NCBI GenBank assembly: GCA_014218235.1
Contig: CM024753.1
Location: forward strand, 176,242,348 to 176,306,347
From: Colocasia esculenta
Lineage: Eukaryota > Streptophyta > Magnoliopsida > Alismatales > Araceae
Length of the DNA stretch: 64,000 bases
Direction: 5' to 3'
Shown here: positions 1 through 11,783 of the stretch, piece after piece
Layout of the letters: every line of letters starts with the position of its first letter
How positions within the stretch are numbered: the first letter of the stretch is position 1
The notes under the pieces: generated by a model
The model's database searches: none
Seen by the model: only the letters and a program-made list of their open reading frames with translations
What the model was told of the DNA's origin: nothing
Program-made: the position numbers and the translations under genes

Positions 1-1974
1 GGGTTCTATTTGACACAGTGAAAACGCGACGGGGGTACCTATCGCATTTCAAATCACGATGGGCAGGTCGGTCACGTTCACATGAACTCAGTCAGGCAAT
101 CAATTCTTGCTGTAATCGCGACGGGGTGACTGGTCACGATTTGTGCAAGTCGATCCAGAACGCGACTTAGGGGTCTGTCGCGATTTGGACAATCGGTATA
201 GGCATGAAGAACGCGACGAGTCGAGCCATCACGTTCATGTTGTGATGTGCTTCTCTGTCACGACCCTCCTGAGAATCGTGATGGGTCGGGCCGTCGCGTT
301 CTCATAGGGTCTGGCCGAACCCCAAGGGTGAACTGGTTCATATGGGATTTCGGGCCAGTCCTCTATGGGCTTGACACAGGGCCATTTAAAAATGCATATA
401 AATTTGTATACACGTCCAAAAATCACGAAACCAGTTTTAATTGAAACTAGACATGCAGAGGTATCTACAATAATAGTTAATTTGAGAAAAGACATGGTAT
501 GGACATGCTATGAATAGGTTACATATCGGTGACCTAAAATCATACACAGTGGTGATCAACGATTTAATTGACAATCATCACTTGATGGAAATTGGGAAAA
601 ATAGGATCATTCGAATTCTAACATCATTCAGTATTTATGGTAAAAGTTCTAGGGCACGAAATCAAGTGTATACATGGATTCAAGATAAACATCTTGGTTC
701 GGGTACAAGTTCATGACAGAAATTTGAGCATGAAATACTCTTCATAGACACGATAAAAATTGGGAGAAACATAGGGCTTTTGAAGATGGTAGCATGGTCT
801 ACCTAGGGTCGAAGTTAATTAGTTTGTGCTTGAGAGATTGCCTACCTTTGAGCGCTTTGAAATCCTAAGGTTTGAAAATGTGAAGAAGACGAAAATCCCC
901 TTGGTCCTAGCCTCCTTCTTGCTCTTCACGTCCAAAAGCTCCTCCTTCTCGTCCTCCAAGCTCCAGAGAGTCAATAGGGCTTGCTAGGTACGAGTTAGAG
1001 GGTTATTTGTATGTTTAAAGTCTCCCATTTACTTACAACTCTTCTCTCTCTTCTAACTACAAATTTCCATATTTATCTCCCCATTTTCTAGCATTTATCC
1101 ACTTAATGAGCTTGGGGAGAGATCCAATTTCGTGGCTAAGGAATTAGGATAAGTCTAGGTCTCTTTTATAGATATATATGAGTCATTTTAATGCTTTAAT
1201 TGACCCTTTTTAATTAGAAGATAATATAGTTACGAATTTTATAGTATTTTCTTTTATTATATCATTTTAAACTCATTTAAATATGAGTCTCCTATATTTA
1301 ACCCAATTGTCTCTTATCTAAATCTCCTTTTTAGATTAGGATAGAGTCCTATTTCATTGCTATTGAGTTAGACTAGGGTTAGGACTCTTTTTAAGATAAT
1401 TATGAGTTAAAATAGTCATTATCTTAACCATTTTTCATTTATTAATATTTTTTGTACGAATTTAGGCTTAAATATCTCACATCCAAAAATGGGCTTTAGC
1501 TTTTGGGCCCATTACTTCATGTATGGACCATTTAGGAAAACCTATTACTTAATTTACTTCATGAGTTTTAATTATCCCTTTATTAGAGAATTTATTCATG
1601 GGCCAAAATTGCACATTGGTCTAATTCCCATAATGGGCTATCAACACCCATTATTTAAAGTCTACCCATATGTTTATTTTGATTTATAATTCACCTTGGC
1701 ATATATGATAATGGGTTCTCCGACTTATTCCTTAATTATGATAATAAGTCACAAAAATTCTTAATCTTGGTTCAAATGATTTTTCTATGCCTAAATTTCT
1801 TAATGGGTTATTAGAGAATATTATTTAAGGTTCAACTATTATTTTTATGAAATTTGTATATGGTTTTACACATGCAATAATGATGTGTACCTTTTTAACT
1901 TGTTTTAAATTATTAATAGATAAATTTTCAATTTATCTATAATTTTTAATAAATAAATTTTCTGGGGTACTACA
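1..1974 (-). repeat. Gypsy LTR G, cut by window start
   Basis: Read on the minus strand this begins TGTAGTACCCC at 1974 and aligns by eye, block by block, with the start of the LTRs of element B (12296 and 17479), including the stretch near 1780-1800 that ends AAAAATCATTTG in B. Its distal half (positions 1-960) also resembles solo LTR D around 35100-36100. Right of 1974 there is no polypurine tract, so this edge is the outer (U3) end of a 5' LTR or of a solo LTR. The left end runs out of the window. Many CpG positions conserved in other copies read TG or CA here, which fits an old methylated copy. It has no coding capacity; the short open frames inside it are chance. Confidence 0.8.
30..310. 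promoter_or_regulatory. Dyad cluster GCGAC-N10-GTCGC in LTR G
   Basis: At least six imperfect dyads occur, for example at about 30-50, 57-77, 118-140, 163-183, 213-233 and 277-297. Half-sites are GCGAC or decayed forms (ACGAT, GTGAT) facing GTCGC (or GTCAC, ATCGC), almost always with a 10-base spacer. The spacer sequences differ, so this is not a simple tandem duplication. Function is unknown; a dimer-binding site or a set of RNA hairpins are both possible. Confidence 0.6.
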
Positions 1975-2223
1975 GTAACAATTTAAATGGCATAAATAAT
2001 ATGTATAAATAATTCACAAAGAAAAATACAATTTTAAATATACATACCTAAGGCCACAGAAGATCCCACTACTCAACCTCCTCAAAGAATTGGAGCCCGA
2101 TCGTGCTCCATGCACCATATCTTCATAGGGAACATCAAAATTCATGTTCAATAGTCAATTCTTTTTATCGAAAGTGGACAACTTTAAATATACTGAACAG
2201 ATGTGAAAAAATTCTATCCAGTT
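1975..2223. other. Flank between LTR G and CACTA remnant
   Basis: This AT-rich stretch has no clear gene. On the minus strand about 2047-2150 could be a short exon (open, ending AG|GTATGT at about 2046), perhaps from a second CACTA gene, but I cannot identify the product. No CACTA terminal inverted repeat is visible. Confidence 0.3.
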
Positions 2224-2435
2224 TTAAATGATATACATTTCCTCTTCGGATGATGACGATATATCTAATTCAGCCCCATCTTCATCATCATCTTCACATT
2301 CATCGCTGGTATATTACTCCTCCTCATTAGAATCTTCACCAGACATTTGACCTACATCAATATCTATTCGCCTTCCACTACTCCCTTTTATCTCAAGTGG
2401 ATCGACTTCTTCGACCTTATTTTATTTACATCATT

Positions 2436-2867
2436 TCATTCTTTGTTCCTAGACGATGGATAGCTTCTATAGTACACTTGTTGGACTTGTGTGGCTAAAA
2501 TGAATGGCTCATAAGTATTCAATTTGGACTTATGTTTAAACTCGACAATTCCATGCATTTTGTCATTTTGAATGGAATTCGGTTCAAACCAATGACACAT
2601 GAACAAGAATATATGATTGTCTTGTCCTAGATATTGCAATTGTAAGATCTCCTCTACAATACCATAGTAGTCATATTCATTTTCATTGTACGTACTTCCT
2701 TTAATACATACGATGTTGTTCATGGTAGACTAACTCTGCCCATAGTCTCTTATGTGAAATCAATACCCATTCACAATAAATCTAGGGTAGTTCTGTGTGA
2801 TTTTCGATGGGCCATAGGCTATCTGACGAACTCTTTCATCAGTAATTAAACCTTGTTCAACCTACAT
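2436..2867 (-). pseudogene. CACTA transposase exon, DUF4216 block
   Basis: An upstream part (2868 to 2724) reads GLITDERVRQIAYGP and FIVNGY with two in-frame stops. It is followed by an open stretch with EYDYYGIVEEILQLQYLG, HIFLFMCHWFEPN and YEPFILATQVQQVYYRSYP, the pattern of DUF4216 in CACTA transposases. A likely intron (2868-2930, donor GTAAGT, acceptor ending TATGTAG) separates it from the preceding exon. It is a pseudogene. Confidence 0.75.
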
Positions 2868-3116
2868 ATAGAGAAGACTAGTTAAAAAGTGAACATAACT
2901 TATCTTTCGTACTCTTTGAGCATGTACACTTACGCATTTTCTTAGCCATAAGGCCAATGACTTCTCTCGTTATTTTTCAACCTCATAATCACTAGGATGT
3001 GGATTTCTTTGAATTATTTCTAAATCAAATTGTCTGCAATATGAATGGAATACCACCTTCAATACCTAGAAGAAGGGCAAAGAAGTTATATACACAATAA
3101 ATTGTGAGTTCAGGAC

Positions 3117-3433
3117 TTACTCAATATAACACTCAAGCTCAGCACAATTTAAAAGAATATATATCTCTGCGGCGCATAACTCTCTGTCATCGAGCATGCG
3201 AGTTGAAAAACGTCTGAACATACGTCCATGATGATTAAATATGGAGAGCCGATCTAAACACACAGATTCCCCCACCCCATCATAACGTAGAGGTTGAGCA
3301 CGGCGAGTTTGTATGTCTGCTTCAAAGTACATCGAACAAAAGTTTGAGATTTCCTCCATAAGTATGCCTCAGCAATAGAACCCCCCACTTTTGCTTTATT
3401 TCGGACTTTCATTTTGAGGCATGCATACACCTA
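3117..3433 (-). pseudogene. CACTA transposase exon after DUF4218
   Basis: Minus-strand residues include GSIAEAYL, then EEISNFCSMYFEADIQTRR, and further on SIFNHHGRMFRRFSTRMLDD and LLNCAELECYIE. This is the usual linker between DUF4218 and DUF4216 in TNP2-like proteins. One base appears missing at about 3360, where the frame shifts just before EEISNF. The 5' boundary is a TGTAG acceptor near 3434. The exon continues the 3519-4085 exon across an intron of about 85 bases. Confidence 0.7.
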
Positions 3434-3518
3434 CATCAACAATGTACAAGACAAATGGTAAACATATCATACATAGGGTGCAATTCTAAGAAGAAAATAA
3501 ATTAGTATTCACATATAC

Positions 3519-4085
3519 CTCTCTAATGGATACATCCATCTATATTGTACTGGCCCTCTGACATTAGCTTCATATGGTAGATGTATGAGCAAATGCTCTA
3601 TTGAATCGAAGAATGCAAGCGGAAATATCTTCTCCAACTTGCATACGATGGTGACCACATTCTGTTCGATGATTTGCACATCCTCAAGCCTATGTTCTAA
3701 TGCACACAGAATCGTGAAAAATTGAGTCAACTCAAACAATGCTCCCCATAGAGGCTTCGGCAACATGTCACGAAATGCAATGGGTAGCAACCTTTGCATG
3801 AACACATGACAGTTATGACTCTTCATTCCATATATTTTTCCCTCAGTGAAGTTGACACAACGAGCAATATTAGACATATAACTGTCAGGAAATCTCAACC
3901 GTTTCAGCCACTGGCACACCTCCTTTACTTGTCCACCTCCAAGCACATAAACTACTTTTGGTTTAATTGATTTCCCATTTACTTCAACAAGTTCTAACTC
4001 TGGACGTTTACAAAGCTTGGACAAGTCCAAACATGCATTCCCGTTATCCTTTGTTTTACCTTTTATGTCCATAACGGTGTTGAAC
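3519..4085 (-). pseudogene. CACTA transposase exon, DUF4218 block
   Basis: This encodes about 189 residues with the conserved run GMKSHNCHVFMQRLLPIAFR, followed by LPKPLW, a central helix-rich part and HLPYEANVRGPVQYRWMYPLER. This is the hallmark of the DUF4218 domain found C-terminal to the transposase core in TNP2-like proteins. The exon ends at a plausible donor, GAGAG|GTATAT. Upstream it runs straight into the end of the LTR of element A, so the apparent first residues (MLNVGVLQ) are partly LTR sequence and not a real start. It was inactivated by truncation. Confidence 0.85.
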
Positions 4086-4477
4086 TGTAATACCCCAACA
4101 TTTAGCAATGGAAAATAAACATCGAGAGCATGAACGATACAAGTATGAGTATCACAGTCAAGTAATTCAGAGTAACAACTAAGTATAACAATAGACTTGA
4201 GACAATAATATTGCCAACCAAATACTCTTTATTTCATTTCCATTCAACTAATTTAAAACCTTACATCATCAGAGCCAAACATAGGGCCCAATATTGTATT
4301 TCAAAGTACATATGACATTAAAGGAAAGAAACCTATCTATTACAGACTCTTCCAACTCTAATCATCTTGGCTGACTAGCTATATAGACGGGTGCAGTTGA
4401 GCAGCTCATCACTCATCTCCGGTCCCATCATTCTCCAATTCATCATATTCATTACCTAAAAATATTAAGGAAAATAG

Positions 4478-4502
4478 GTGTGAGCGCACTAGCGCCAATA
4501 GG
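4478..4502 (-). promoter_or_regulatory. LTR hairpin motif, element A 3' LTR
   Basis: On the element strand the motif is TTGGCGC-TAGT-GCGCTCA, a stem with one mismatch and a four-base loop. It lies about 0.4 kb from the LTR 3' end. The same structure with different bases is found in the other LTRs of this window. Confidence 0.5.
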
Positions 4503-5861
4503 ATTTATATCTCATGGTGTGGGCATGCTTTACATAATTAACATGTTAACAGTGGCAATACTATCATGCAATACTCATGTCGATAATGATGGAACTGTTT
4601 CAAGCTATAACATGTACGAGGATGGTTCAACAATAATTCATGACAATTCTCATGTAGGATGGAACAATTATCAATGAGATAGATGACAGTACGATCACTT
4701 GACATATAGAGGAGATTCAATAGCATGTAGCATGTACATTAGATATCGCAAGTTGAATTTCGTAGAATTCCAATGGACAATGACATATTGGATTCAATGA
4801 ACAATGACGTGTACAATAGATTTGGCCATTTCACATATAACAGTCAATCAATCATTCAATCATTCAATAACAGAGTGAAAATTACCCAGATCAATCTTGC
4901 AGTCAATTAGGTGATTTCCAGACACCTCAATGGATCATATACTCTCGCAATTATAAGTATTTCGAGTGCTCCTCCCAGGACCAAACTGGGCCTTATTTGC
5001 ACAGGCATAGTTGTAAACCGAAGTTCCAATAGTTTTTGGTAATTCCATTCATTCATTTATGGCCAACATGATTTGCCAAGCAATGTACAATTATGAACTA
5101 AAGATCATGTTAATGATGATAGAGAACAAGGCAAGGGGACATGATCCATATTAATTTCGGCAGCATAACGGCTTAACCTCATTAGTTCAATCTTTACATT
5201 TAATGGTTTGGTTTCAATGTTATCAAATCACTCTCACGAGAAGTAGATAAGAATAGAAGTGCAATCTATCTTCTAGGTACTTCATTGGTACAACCAACTC
5301 GGTCTCCATGAGGGAATCCATGGAGTACGGAGATTTATGGAGGTCTTAAGAGAAAGGTCACTAGACTTCTGATACGAAATGACCGACCGTGAGTTTCCAA
5401 TCCCCCAAGAAAGGGCTGCCTATATGTGCAATGTGATGTGTAGAGCGTGTCTCAATCCACAATCCATCAGTTTAAAACAAGCCGGAAAGCTTATAATAAT
5501 TAATCATGACATGTATGCAATGGAATCTATCACATGGTTGCTGTAATTTTAGCACATAACACTTTCCAATTATGAACAAGAAAGAGTATAATCATAGCTC
5601 ATATCAATCACATGGTTGATGAAATCAATCAATCACTAACACTTAGAATAGATGTTCATATTCTTATAGTTTTCATATAGGTTGATCACATTTAGGCCAA
5701 TGCATAGCTATATGACATGATATGACAATAGGGCATGCATATGGTTGACTAAACATCTCAATGAAACAGTCTCGAGTCGGCCTTTAGATCATGACTGGTT
5801 CAGACGTCACACTTCAAAGGACCATACACAGTCAAAACACGGTTCTGTACAAAGTTACTAA

Positions 5862-6280
5862 TCACGACGGACATACCCGTCGCGTTCAATCGCGACGGAT
5901 AGATCGTCACCTTTTCGGCAGGAATCGATGTTGGATCGATTGTCCAAACAGAATCACAACGGTTCTACCTATTGCGTTCACATCACCATGCTCTGAATTG
6001 CGATGGTTTGACACGTCGCGTCCAAGAGTTGGTTCAAAAATCTGAATATAAAAATAGACAGAAATTCTTGGGCAGAAAAACAGGTCAAATCGCGACAGCA
6101 TATACTGTCGCGTTCAAGACAACACTGAAACCCACACGACGCATAGTTTCATGTGTCAAGGATGACTGGTTAGACCTCAAAATGCGACTGAACGGTCTGT
6201 CACCTTTATCATAATCGCGACGTACATGTACTTCGCGTTCATGCAACAAGAAACGCGACGTCTGGTGTCGTCGCGTTCTT
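5862..6280. promoter_or_regulatory. Dyad cluster in element A 3' LTR
   Basis: At least six dyads of the form GCGAC-N9/10-GTCGC occur, for example near 5864-5883, 5891-5909, 6096-6115 and 6256-6275. The 6096 copy has intact half-sites (GCGAC and GTCGC) flanking AGCATATACT. Others show CpG-to-TpG or CpA changes. The same region in the partner LTR (22557-22990) keeps the pattern. Confidence 0.6.
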
Positions 6281-7172
6281 CGATCTTGCCCGAAAACGCA
6301 GAAACGACTACACACCTTCATGATAGACTTATAACTTGACATCTAGAGATATTTAGACAAAACTCTAAACATGAAAAGTTTCAAGGACATCCAGTAGAAG
6401 AGAACCACTATTTTGGTTTGACCCAATTCAGCCTCAGTTTGCGTGAAACACAGTAAGAACATAAAAAGCCCTAAATCTACGTGACTCTTGGAAAACGCTT
6501 AACACGACTTACATGGTTCATGAAAATTGGGGAAAATACGTGTAAATGAAACTAGACTCGATGCTCTTTCCAATGGTATGTGCAATGTTTACTTTAAGCC
6601 CGAGATCACCTACCATTGTGTAGATCTAAGACTGGTCAGTGCACAGGTCGCAGCAGAGGATGGTTGGAAAAGAAGCTCTGGTTCTTGGTCGTTCTCCTCC
6701 TCCTCTGGTGCCCTAGCTCACCTCCACATGACCCCAACTTGATGGTAAACCTTCCCAACAAGTCTTATGATGTTTATTTATATGTTTAGGGTTTATTTCA
6801 AGTCCTAACAAGACTAGGATGTGTGGGTTGCAGGTTTGGGTTGGCCCCTTCTAAGTTTTGGGGATTCTCCTCCCATTTAGAGTAGGAATGCAATTAGAAA
6901 ACCTCCCATCATGGCTGGGTACGAATTGGGTTGCCATCCACGGCTAATCACCTTTGTTTTAACCCTATTTGCCATTTCCTAATTTCTGTATAATTATGGG
7001 TACGAATTTTGGGATTTAATGTCATTGGTTTTGTTTCTTTTGGCCCAAAATAATTTAACTAGTTGATTTCACTCTTTGGAGTTTAACCATGACTTTTATT
7101 TTACTTCTATTCAATTTTAATTTATTGCTATTTTCCTATATTTTAAGTTATTTAAATTTTTGGGGCGTTACA

Positions 7173-7195
7173 TCCTCCCCCACTTAAGAAAATGT
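7173..7195 (-). other. Polypurine tract of element A
   Basis: On the minus strand AAGTGGGGGAGGA lies directly before the LTR start TGTAACG. It would prime plus-strand DNA synthesis. It matches the tracts of B (17466) and F (55930). Confidence 0.8.
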
Positions 7196-7205
7196 GGTCC
7201 CCCAA

Positions 7206-7645
7206 TTATACATAATGGTATAGTACCATACCCGAAAATAGTTCCGAGTGGTTCTTCATTCTTTCCTCTGATTCCGAGGTAGCATTTATAACTCCTTCCC
7301 GACTCCACTGGACCTTGACCATAGGTATAGTACGATTCTGTAGCCGTTGTAGTTTTTGATCCAATAGCTTGATCGATTTCTCCTCATAAGTCAAGTCTTC
7401 TCGAACCTCCAGATCTTCATGGTGAATCACATGGTCAGCATTGAACAGATATTTTCTCAGCATGGATATGTGGAATACATTGTGCACATTTTCCAGTTGT
7501 GGAGGTAGTGCAAGTCTGTAAGCTACCTGACCAACCCTTTCAAGAATTTTAAAAGGCCGATAAATCTGGGACTCAACTTTCCCTTGATCCCAAATCTTTG
7601 AATTCCCCTTGAAGGTGAGACTTTCAAGAAAACATGGTCACCCAC
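7206..7645 (-). pseudogene. Element A integrase C-terminus and chromodomain
   Basis: The minus strand reads NVFHISMLRKYLF (the usual end of the Gypsy integrase C-terminal fold), then YEEKSIKLLDQKLQRLQNRT and IPMVKVQW, followed by a degenerate ATSESEE motif. The last part is the chromodomain that chromoviruses carry at the integrase tail and use for chromatin targeting. The usual ATWE has become ATSE. The region 7490-7645 upstream continues integrase-like sequence with a frame break. It is inactive. Confidence 0.75.
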
Positions 7646-8890
7646 TTAAAATTCCAGCTCTCTTCTCCTTTTGTCTGCATAACTTTTCTGCCTTGACTGC
7701 GCTATCTTCAGACATTCCCTGACAATCTGAACCTTTCTGACAGTTGCTTCGACTAAGTCGGGTCCAACCCATTGGTTTTCTCCAACCTCCTCCCAATAAA
7801 GAGGTGATCTACAACTCTTGCCATATAAGGCCTCAAATGGTGCCATTTTGATGCTTGCCTGATAGCTATTATTATATGCAAACTCCATTAGATACAACTG
7901 GTCATCCCAGCGTCCCCTAAAATCAAGCACAAGGGCACGAAGCATGTCTTCCACTATTTGATTGGTTCTTTCAATTTGTCCATCCTTCTGGGGATGAAAG
8001 GCAGTGCTAAAATTTAGTTTGGTGCCCAATGCTGCTTGTAAACTCTTCCAGAAGTGTGAAGTGAATCTAGGGTCCCGATCATATATTATGGTGGATGGAA
8101 CCCCATGCAATCTAACTACTTCTTTGACATATAGTGCAACCAACACATCTACTGTCTATGTGCTATTAATTGGCAAGAAATGAGCTGACTTAGTCAATCG
8201 GTCTACTATCACCCATATTGCATCCATACCACCTCTAGTCCTAGGTAGTCCCATGATAAAATCCATACCGATGTTATCCCACTTCCATTCTGGAATTTCT
8301 AGTGGTAACAATCCACTGACAAGTCGGAAATGCTCAACCTTGACTTTCATGCATGTTAGACAATATGCCATATGGTCGGCCACATCCCTCTTCATATTCG
8401 GCCACCAATAAAACCTTTTCAAGTCTTGGTACATCTTTGTCGATCCAGGATGAATTGTGTACTTTGACTAATGAGCTTCATTTAATAGCTTCTTCTTGAG
8501 TTCCCAATGATCAGGGACACATGCTCTGCCTTGGAATAATATTCTTCCATCAGATGCCAGAGAGAAATTCAGTCTTTGCTCTAGCTTCTCCTTAATTTCC
8601 ACTAAGAAGGGATCTGCTCCTTGCTTCTCTTTGATTTCAGTTAGTAGATTGGACTATATTTTGATATTAGAAATCATCACTTGTTTCTCCTTCTTCTTCA
8701 TGTCTAAATTTAGGCTTGCAAACTATTCTAGCAACTTCCATTCACCTAACATCATGCTAGCTAGCATAGCTCCTGATTGTCTACTTAGAGCGTCTGCCAC
8801 TATATTGGCTTTTCCTGGGTGATATTGAATGGAAAAGTCAAAGTCCTTGAGGTACTCTAACCACCTTCATTGTCTCATGTTGAGTTCTTT
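7646..8890 (-). pseudogene. Element A RNase H end and integrase
   Basis: Two open blocks (8434-8156 and 8146-7646) are separated by one in-frame TAG near 8153. The first has MYQDLKRFYWWPNMKRDVADH and CLTCMKVK (the HHCC zinc-binding end), then IGMDFIMGLPRTRGG with the first catalytic Asp. The second has IIYDRDPRFTSHFW (second Asp) and DGQIERTNQIVEDM (catalytic Glu). The DDE triad is therefore present in remnants. The stretch 8435-8890, joining to RNase H, carries stops. It would have inserted element cDNA into chromatin. Confidence 0.8.
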
Positions 8891-10633
8891 CTATGAGAAT
8901 AAATATTTCAAGCTCTTGTGGTCAGAAAAGACTTTAAATTGTTTCCCATAAATGTAATGCCTCCATATTTTTAGGGCGAACACCACAGCTGCTAATTCCA
9001 GGTCATGTACTAGATAATTCACCTCATGGGTCTTCAATTGTCTTGAGGCATATGCTATTACCCTTCCTTGTTGCATTAGGACACTTCCTAGACCTGTTCC
9101 AGAAGCTTCTGAATAGATTTCAAATCCTCCCTCTTCAGTGGGCAAGGCAAGAACAGGAGCAGAGGTCAGACACTTCTTCAAGCTATTAAAACTCTCTTCA
9201 CATTTATCGGTCCACACAAATGGATTTTCCTTCCAGGTCAGCTTGGTTAATGGCACTGCGATCTTTGAGAAATCTTTTATGAATCTTCTATAATACCCTG
9301 CTAATCCCAGAAAACTTCTGATCTCGGTGACGCTTGTTGGTCTTTCCCACTTCAATACGGCCTCTACTTTTGATGGATCAACAGCGATACCCTCCTTGGT
9401 TACTACATAGCCTAAGAAGGATACCTCTTCTAGCCAAAACTCACATTTACTCAGCTTGGCGTACAATTTATTCTCCCTCAGAATTTGCAATGCAATCCTC
9501 AAATGTTCCTCATGCTTTTCTTTAGTTTTGGAATAGATCAATATATCATCAATGAATACCACCACAAATTTATCGAGGTAAGGGCGATAAATATTATTCA
9601 TCAGTTGCATGAAAACTGCTGGAGCATTTGTTAGTCCAAAAGGCATAACAATGAATTCATAATGCCCGTACCTACTTCGGAAGGCTGTCTCGTGTATATC
9701 TTCTCCTTTGATCCTCAATTGATGATAGCCGGATTTGAGATCTATCTTAGAGAAATATTTAGCTCCAGACAGTTGATCAAATAATTCATCAATCCTTGGC
9801 AGGGGATATTTGTTGTTGATTGTTAATTGATTCAGTTGCCTGTAGTTTATGCACAACCTCATCGACCCATCCTTCTTCTTGACAAAGAGAAAAGGTGCAC
9901 CCCATGGTGATGTGCTTGGTCGGATGAACCCTTTCTCCAATAGTCCCATCAGTTGCTCCTTTAACTCTTTTAGTTTCGTGAGGGACATTCTATAAGGTGC
10001 CCTAGATACTGGTGCTGCTCCAGGGATCAACTCGATAGTGAAGTCGACTTCTCGCTCAAGAGGAATACCTGGCAAGTCTTCGGGGAATACATCAGCGTAC
10101 TCGCTGACAATAGGGATGTTCTCAATCTGGACTTCCTTCTTTGTGGTGATAACTCCGGCTAGAAAGGCTATACAACCTTTCCATATCATCCTCTTGGCTT
10201 GTAGTGCAGAGATGAGGGATAGTTTCCTGCGGTTTCTATCTCCCGAGAACACTAGCTTTGGATGTTGACTATATGTTACCCGGCTTTTCTTACAGTTGAC
10301 ACTAGCCCCATGTTCAGACAACCAGTCTACTCCTAATATCACATCATAACCCTCCATGTCCACGCATATTAAATTTGTAGGTAGATTTTGAGTTTCAATC
10401 AACACCTCACTAGATGGAAAATGGTTTCTATGTTTGGTGCCAGGACCAATAGGGGTTGACACGACTATTCTAGATTTCATTGGGACGGGTTTTACAAGTA
10501 AGGTATCAGCAAATGTTTGCGATATGAAAGAATGAGTAGCTCCCGTATCAAATAGAACAAATGCAGAATGGGATAAAATAGTAAGTGTACCTTCAACCAT
10601 ACCACCTTCCTCTGATGTAGTTGGTTCTTGCAA
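8891..10633 (-). pseudogene. Element A protease, reverse transcriptase, RNase H
   Basis: This is a 580-codon open stretch. The protease motif FVLFDTGATHSFIS is near residue 27. The RT follows, with LEKGFIRPSTSPWGAPFLF, MRLCINYRQLNQ, FSKIDLKSGYHQLRI, FGLTNAPAVFM and the active site FIDDILIYS. RNase H begins at IYSEASGTGLG, where the usual Asp of YTDAS is Glu. It stops at KYLFS, where related proteins continue with QKELNMRQRR, so the terminal stop is premature. The length is close to intact for PR plus RT. The start Met is arbitrary because the polyprotein would read in from gag. Confidence 0.85.
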
Positions 10634-10666
10634 CGCCTATAGTCTACCTTGGCATTTCTGGCTTCC

Positions 10667-11578
10667 CTATGTTACCAGTGTATAATTATTCATACGCGGA
10701 TAGGCAGAAATCTTGTGACTTTGGCTTCCGCAATGTAAGCACCTCCCCAGTGCCTTCCAGCTGTCTTCTGACCTGTGACTAGTCTTGTCACGGTGTTTGC
10801 ATGGCTCCTTGTTGATGGGGGCTTGATGATAACCTCCATACCTGAACTTCTTGACTGGCTGATTCCCATCTTGGCCAATCGGCCGCTTTGTCCCAACCAC
10901 AGCTGGTGGCCTTTTGGATGTTGTTCCCTGTTACTTCTTCATCATGCTATTCTTGATATTTTTAGCAATAGCTAAGGAGTCCTCAAGTAGGAGTGCCTTT
11001 CTTACCATCTCTGGATAGGTTTTCAAATCCATCGGTCCCAGTTGTGTGATGTACTGGGGCCTCAAACCGCTCATAAATCTCTTGGCCTTCAACCGCTCGG
11101 TTTGGACCAAGTGTGGGGCATAACGAGCCAGCTTAGAGAACTGGGCCTCATATTCAGCTACAGACAGACTCAGTTGCTTCAGGTTGGCGAACTCTGCCAC
11201 TTTCCTCTCTTGTACTAGGTTTGAGAAGTACTTGTTGTTGAAGTACTCCTTGAACTGTGCCCAAGTTGCCTGGGCATCTCCTAGTGTAGCCTCAATTGAC
11301 TCCCACCAGGTACGTGCTTCTCTCTCTAGCTGATGAGTAGCTAGAGTAACCTTGTTCTCATTTGTGCATCCCATCACGTGGAACACATGCTCTATTTCTT
11401 TGAGCTACTGCTCAGCCTCATCTGGGTCAGTGCTACCCCAAAACCTGGGTGGGTTCATACTGCGGAAATTCCTGTGGAGATCTCCCTGAGTTTCAGCTCT
11501 ACCCTGAGTGGCCTGTAATAGTGCCCGAGTCAGTGTGTTGATCGTCCTTTGCAAGTCTCTTTCACGTGTAGCGGCCAT
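10667..11578 (-). pseudogene. Element A gag with zinc knuckles
   Basis: The start ATG at 11578 gives MAATRERDLQRTINTLTR, parallel to the gag start of element F. An in-frame TAG at 11405-11407 breaks the frame, after which the capsid core continues (CTNENKVTLATHQLEREART, WWESIEATLG, EFANLKQLSLSVAEYEAQFS). A frameshift precedes the zinc-knuckle part (10900-10667), where one CCHC box is damaged (the first knuckle reads CKHRDKTSH) and the second reads CLHCGSQSHKISAYP with the last Cys lost. Gag would form the virus-like particle and bind the RNA. Confidence 0.8.
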
Positions 11579-11764
11579 TGCAATCCTTCAAGATAACCAC
11601 ATTATGTTCATTAGATGTTAACTTTATCACAACTTAATTCTAACTAAATGACTTAGACTGTGTTCCTACCTCAATCTCACAGTTGATTTTTGACAAGTCG
11701 ACACATGGGATTTAGTTTTGACTAAGCCTAACAATTTCCTTTTTGCCTAGAACTTAAGGGAAAG

Positions 11765-11781
11765 CCTAGGCTCTGATACCA
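11765..11781 (-). other. Primer binding site of element A
   Basis: The minus strand reads TGGTATCAGAGCCTAGG, complementary to the 3' end of initiator methionine tRNA, two bases inside the 5' LTR edge at 11784. It fixes the element orientation as minus. Confidence 0.85.
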
Positions 11782-11783
11782 AC

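Larger units (their letters stand above)
2224..4085 (-). mobile_element. CACTA (En/Spm) transposon remnant T
   Basis: Minus-strand exons carry, in order, a DUF4218-type block, its linker exon, a DUF4216-type block and an acidic tail rich in Asp, Glu and Ser (about 2410 to 2224, ending in a TAA at 2224-2226). That order is the C-terminal half of plant TNP2-like CACTA transposases, which cut and move the element through its terminal repeats. The catalytic N-terminal half is absent, because Gypsy element A interrupts the coding sequence at 4086. Stops in the DUF4216 exon and a frameshift near 3360 show it is dead. Splice-like boundaries remain, such as GAGAG|GTATAT at about 3518 and a TGTAG acceptor near 3434. 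Confidence 0.8.
4086..7172 (-). repeat. 3' LTR of element A
   Basis: Plus-strand ends are TGTAATACCCC at 4086 and GGGGCGTTACA ending at 7172, so on the element strand it runs TGTAACGCCCC to GGGGTATTACA. It is about 3.09 kb and matches 11784-12295 plus 21299-23885. The sequence just right of 7172 is the complement of a polypurine tract, which fixes this as the 3' LTR. Inside are a dyad cluster (5862-6280) and the conserved hairpin (4478-4502). Short open frames here have no recognisable product. Confidence 0.9.

Noticed and set aside
510..716. Short frames in LTR G (510, 1489)
   Set aside because: AT-rich LTR sequence; no homologous frame is kept in B or D.
10038..10268. Plus-strand frames over A pol (9334, 10038, 10775) and over C pol (29649, 29911, 30312)
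   Set aside because: Antisense shadows of protease and RT coding sequence.
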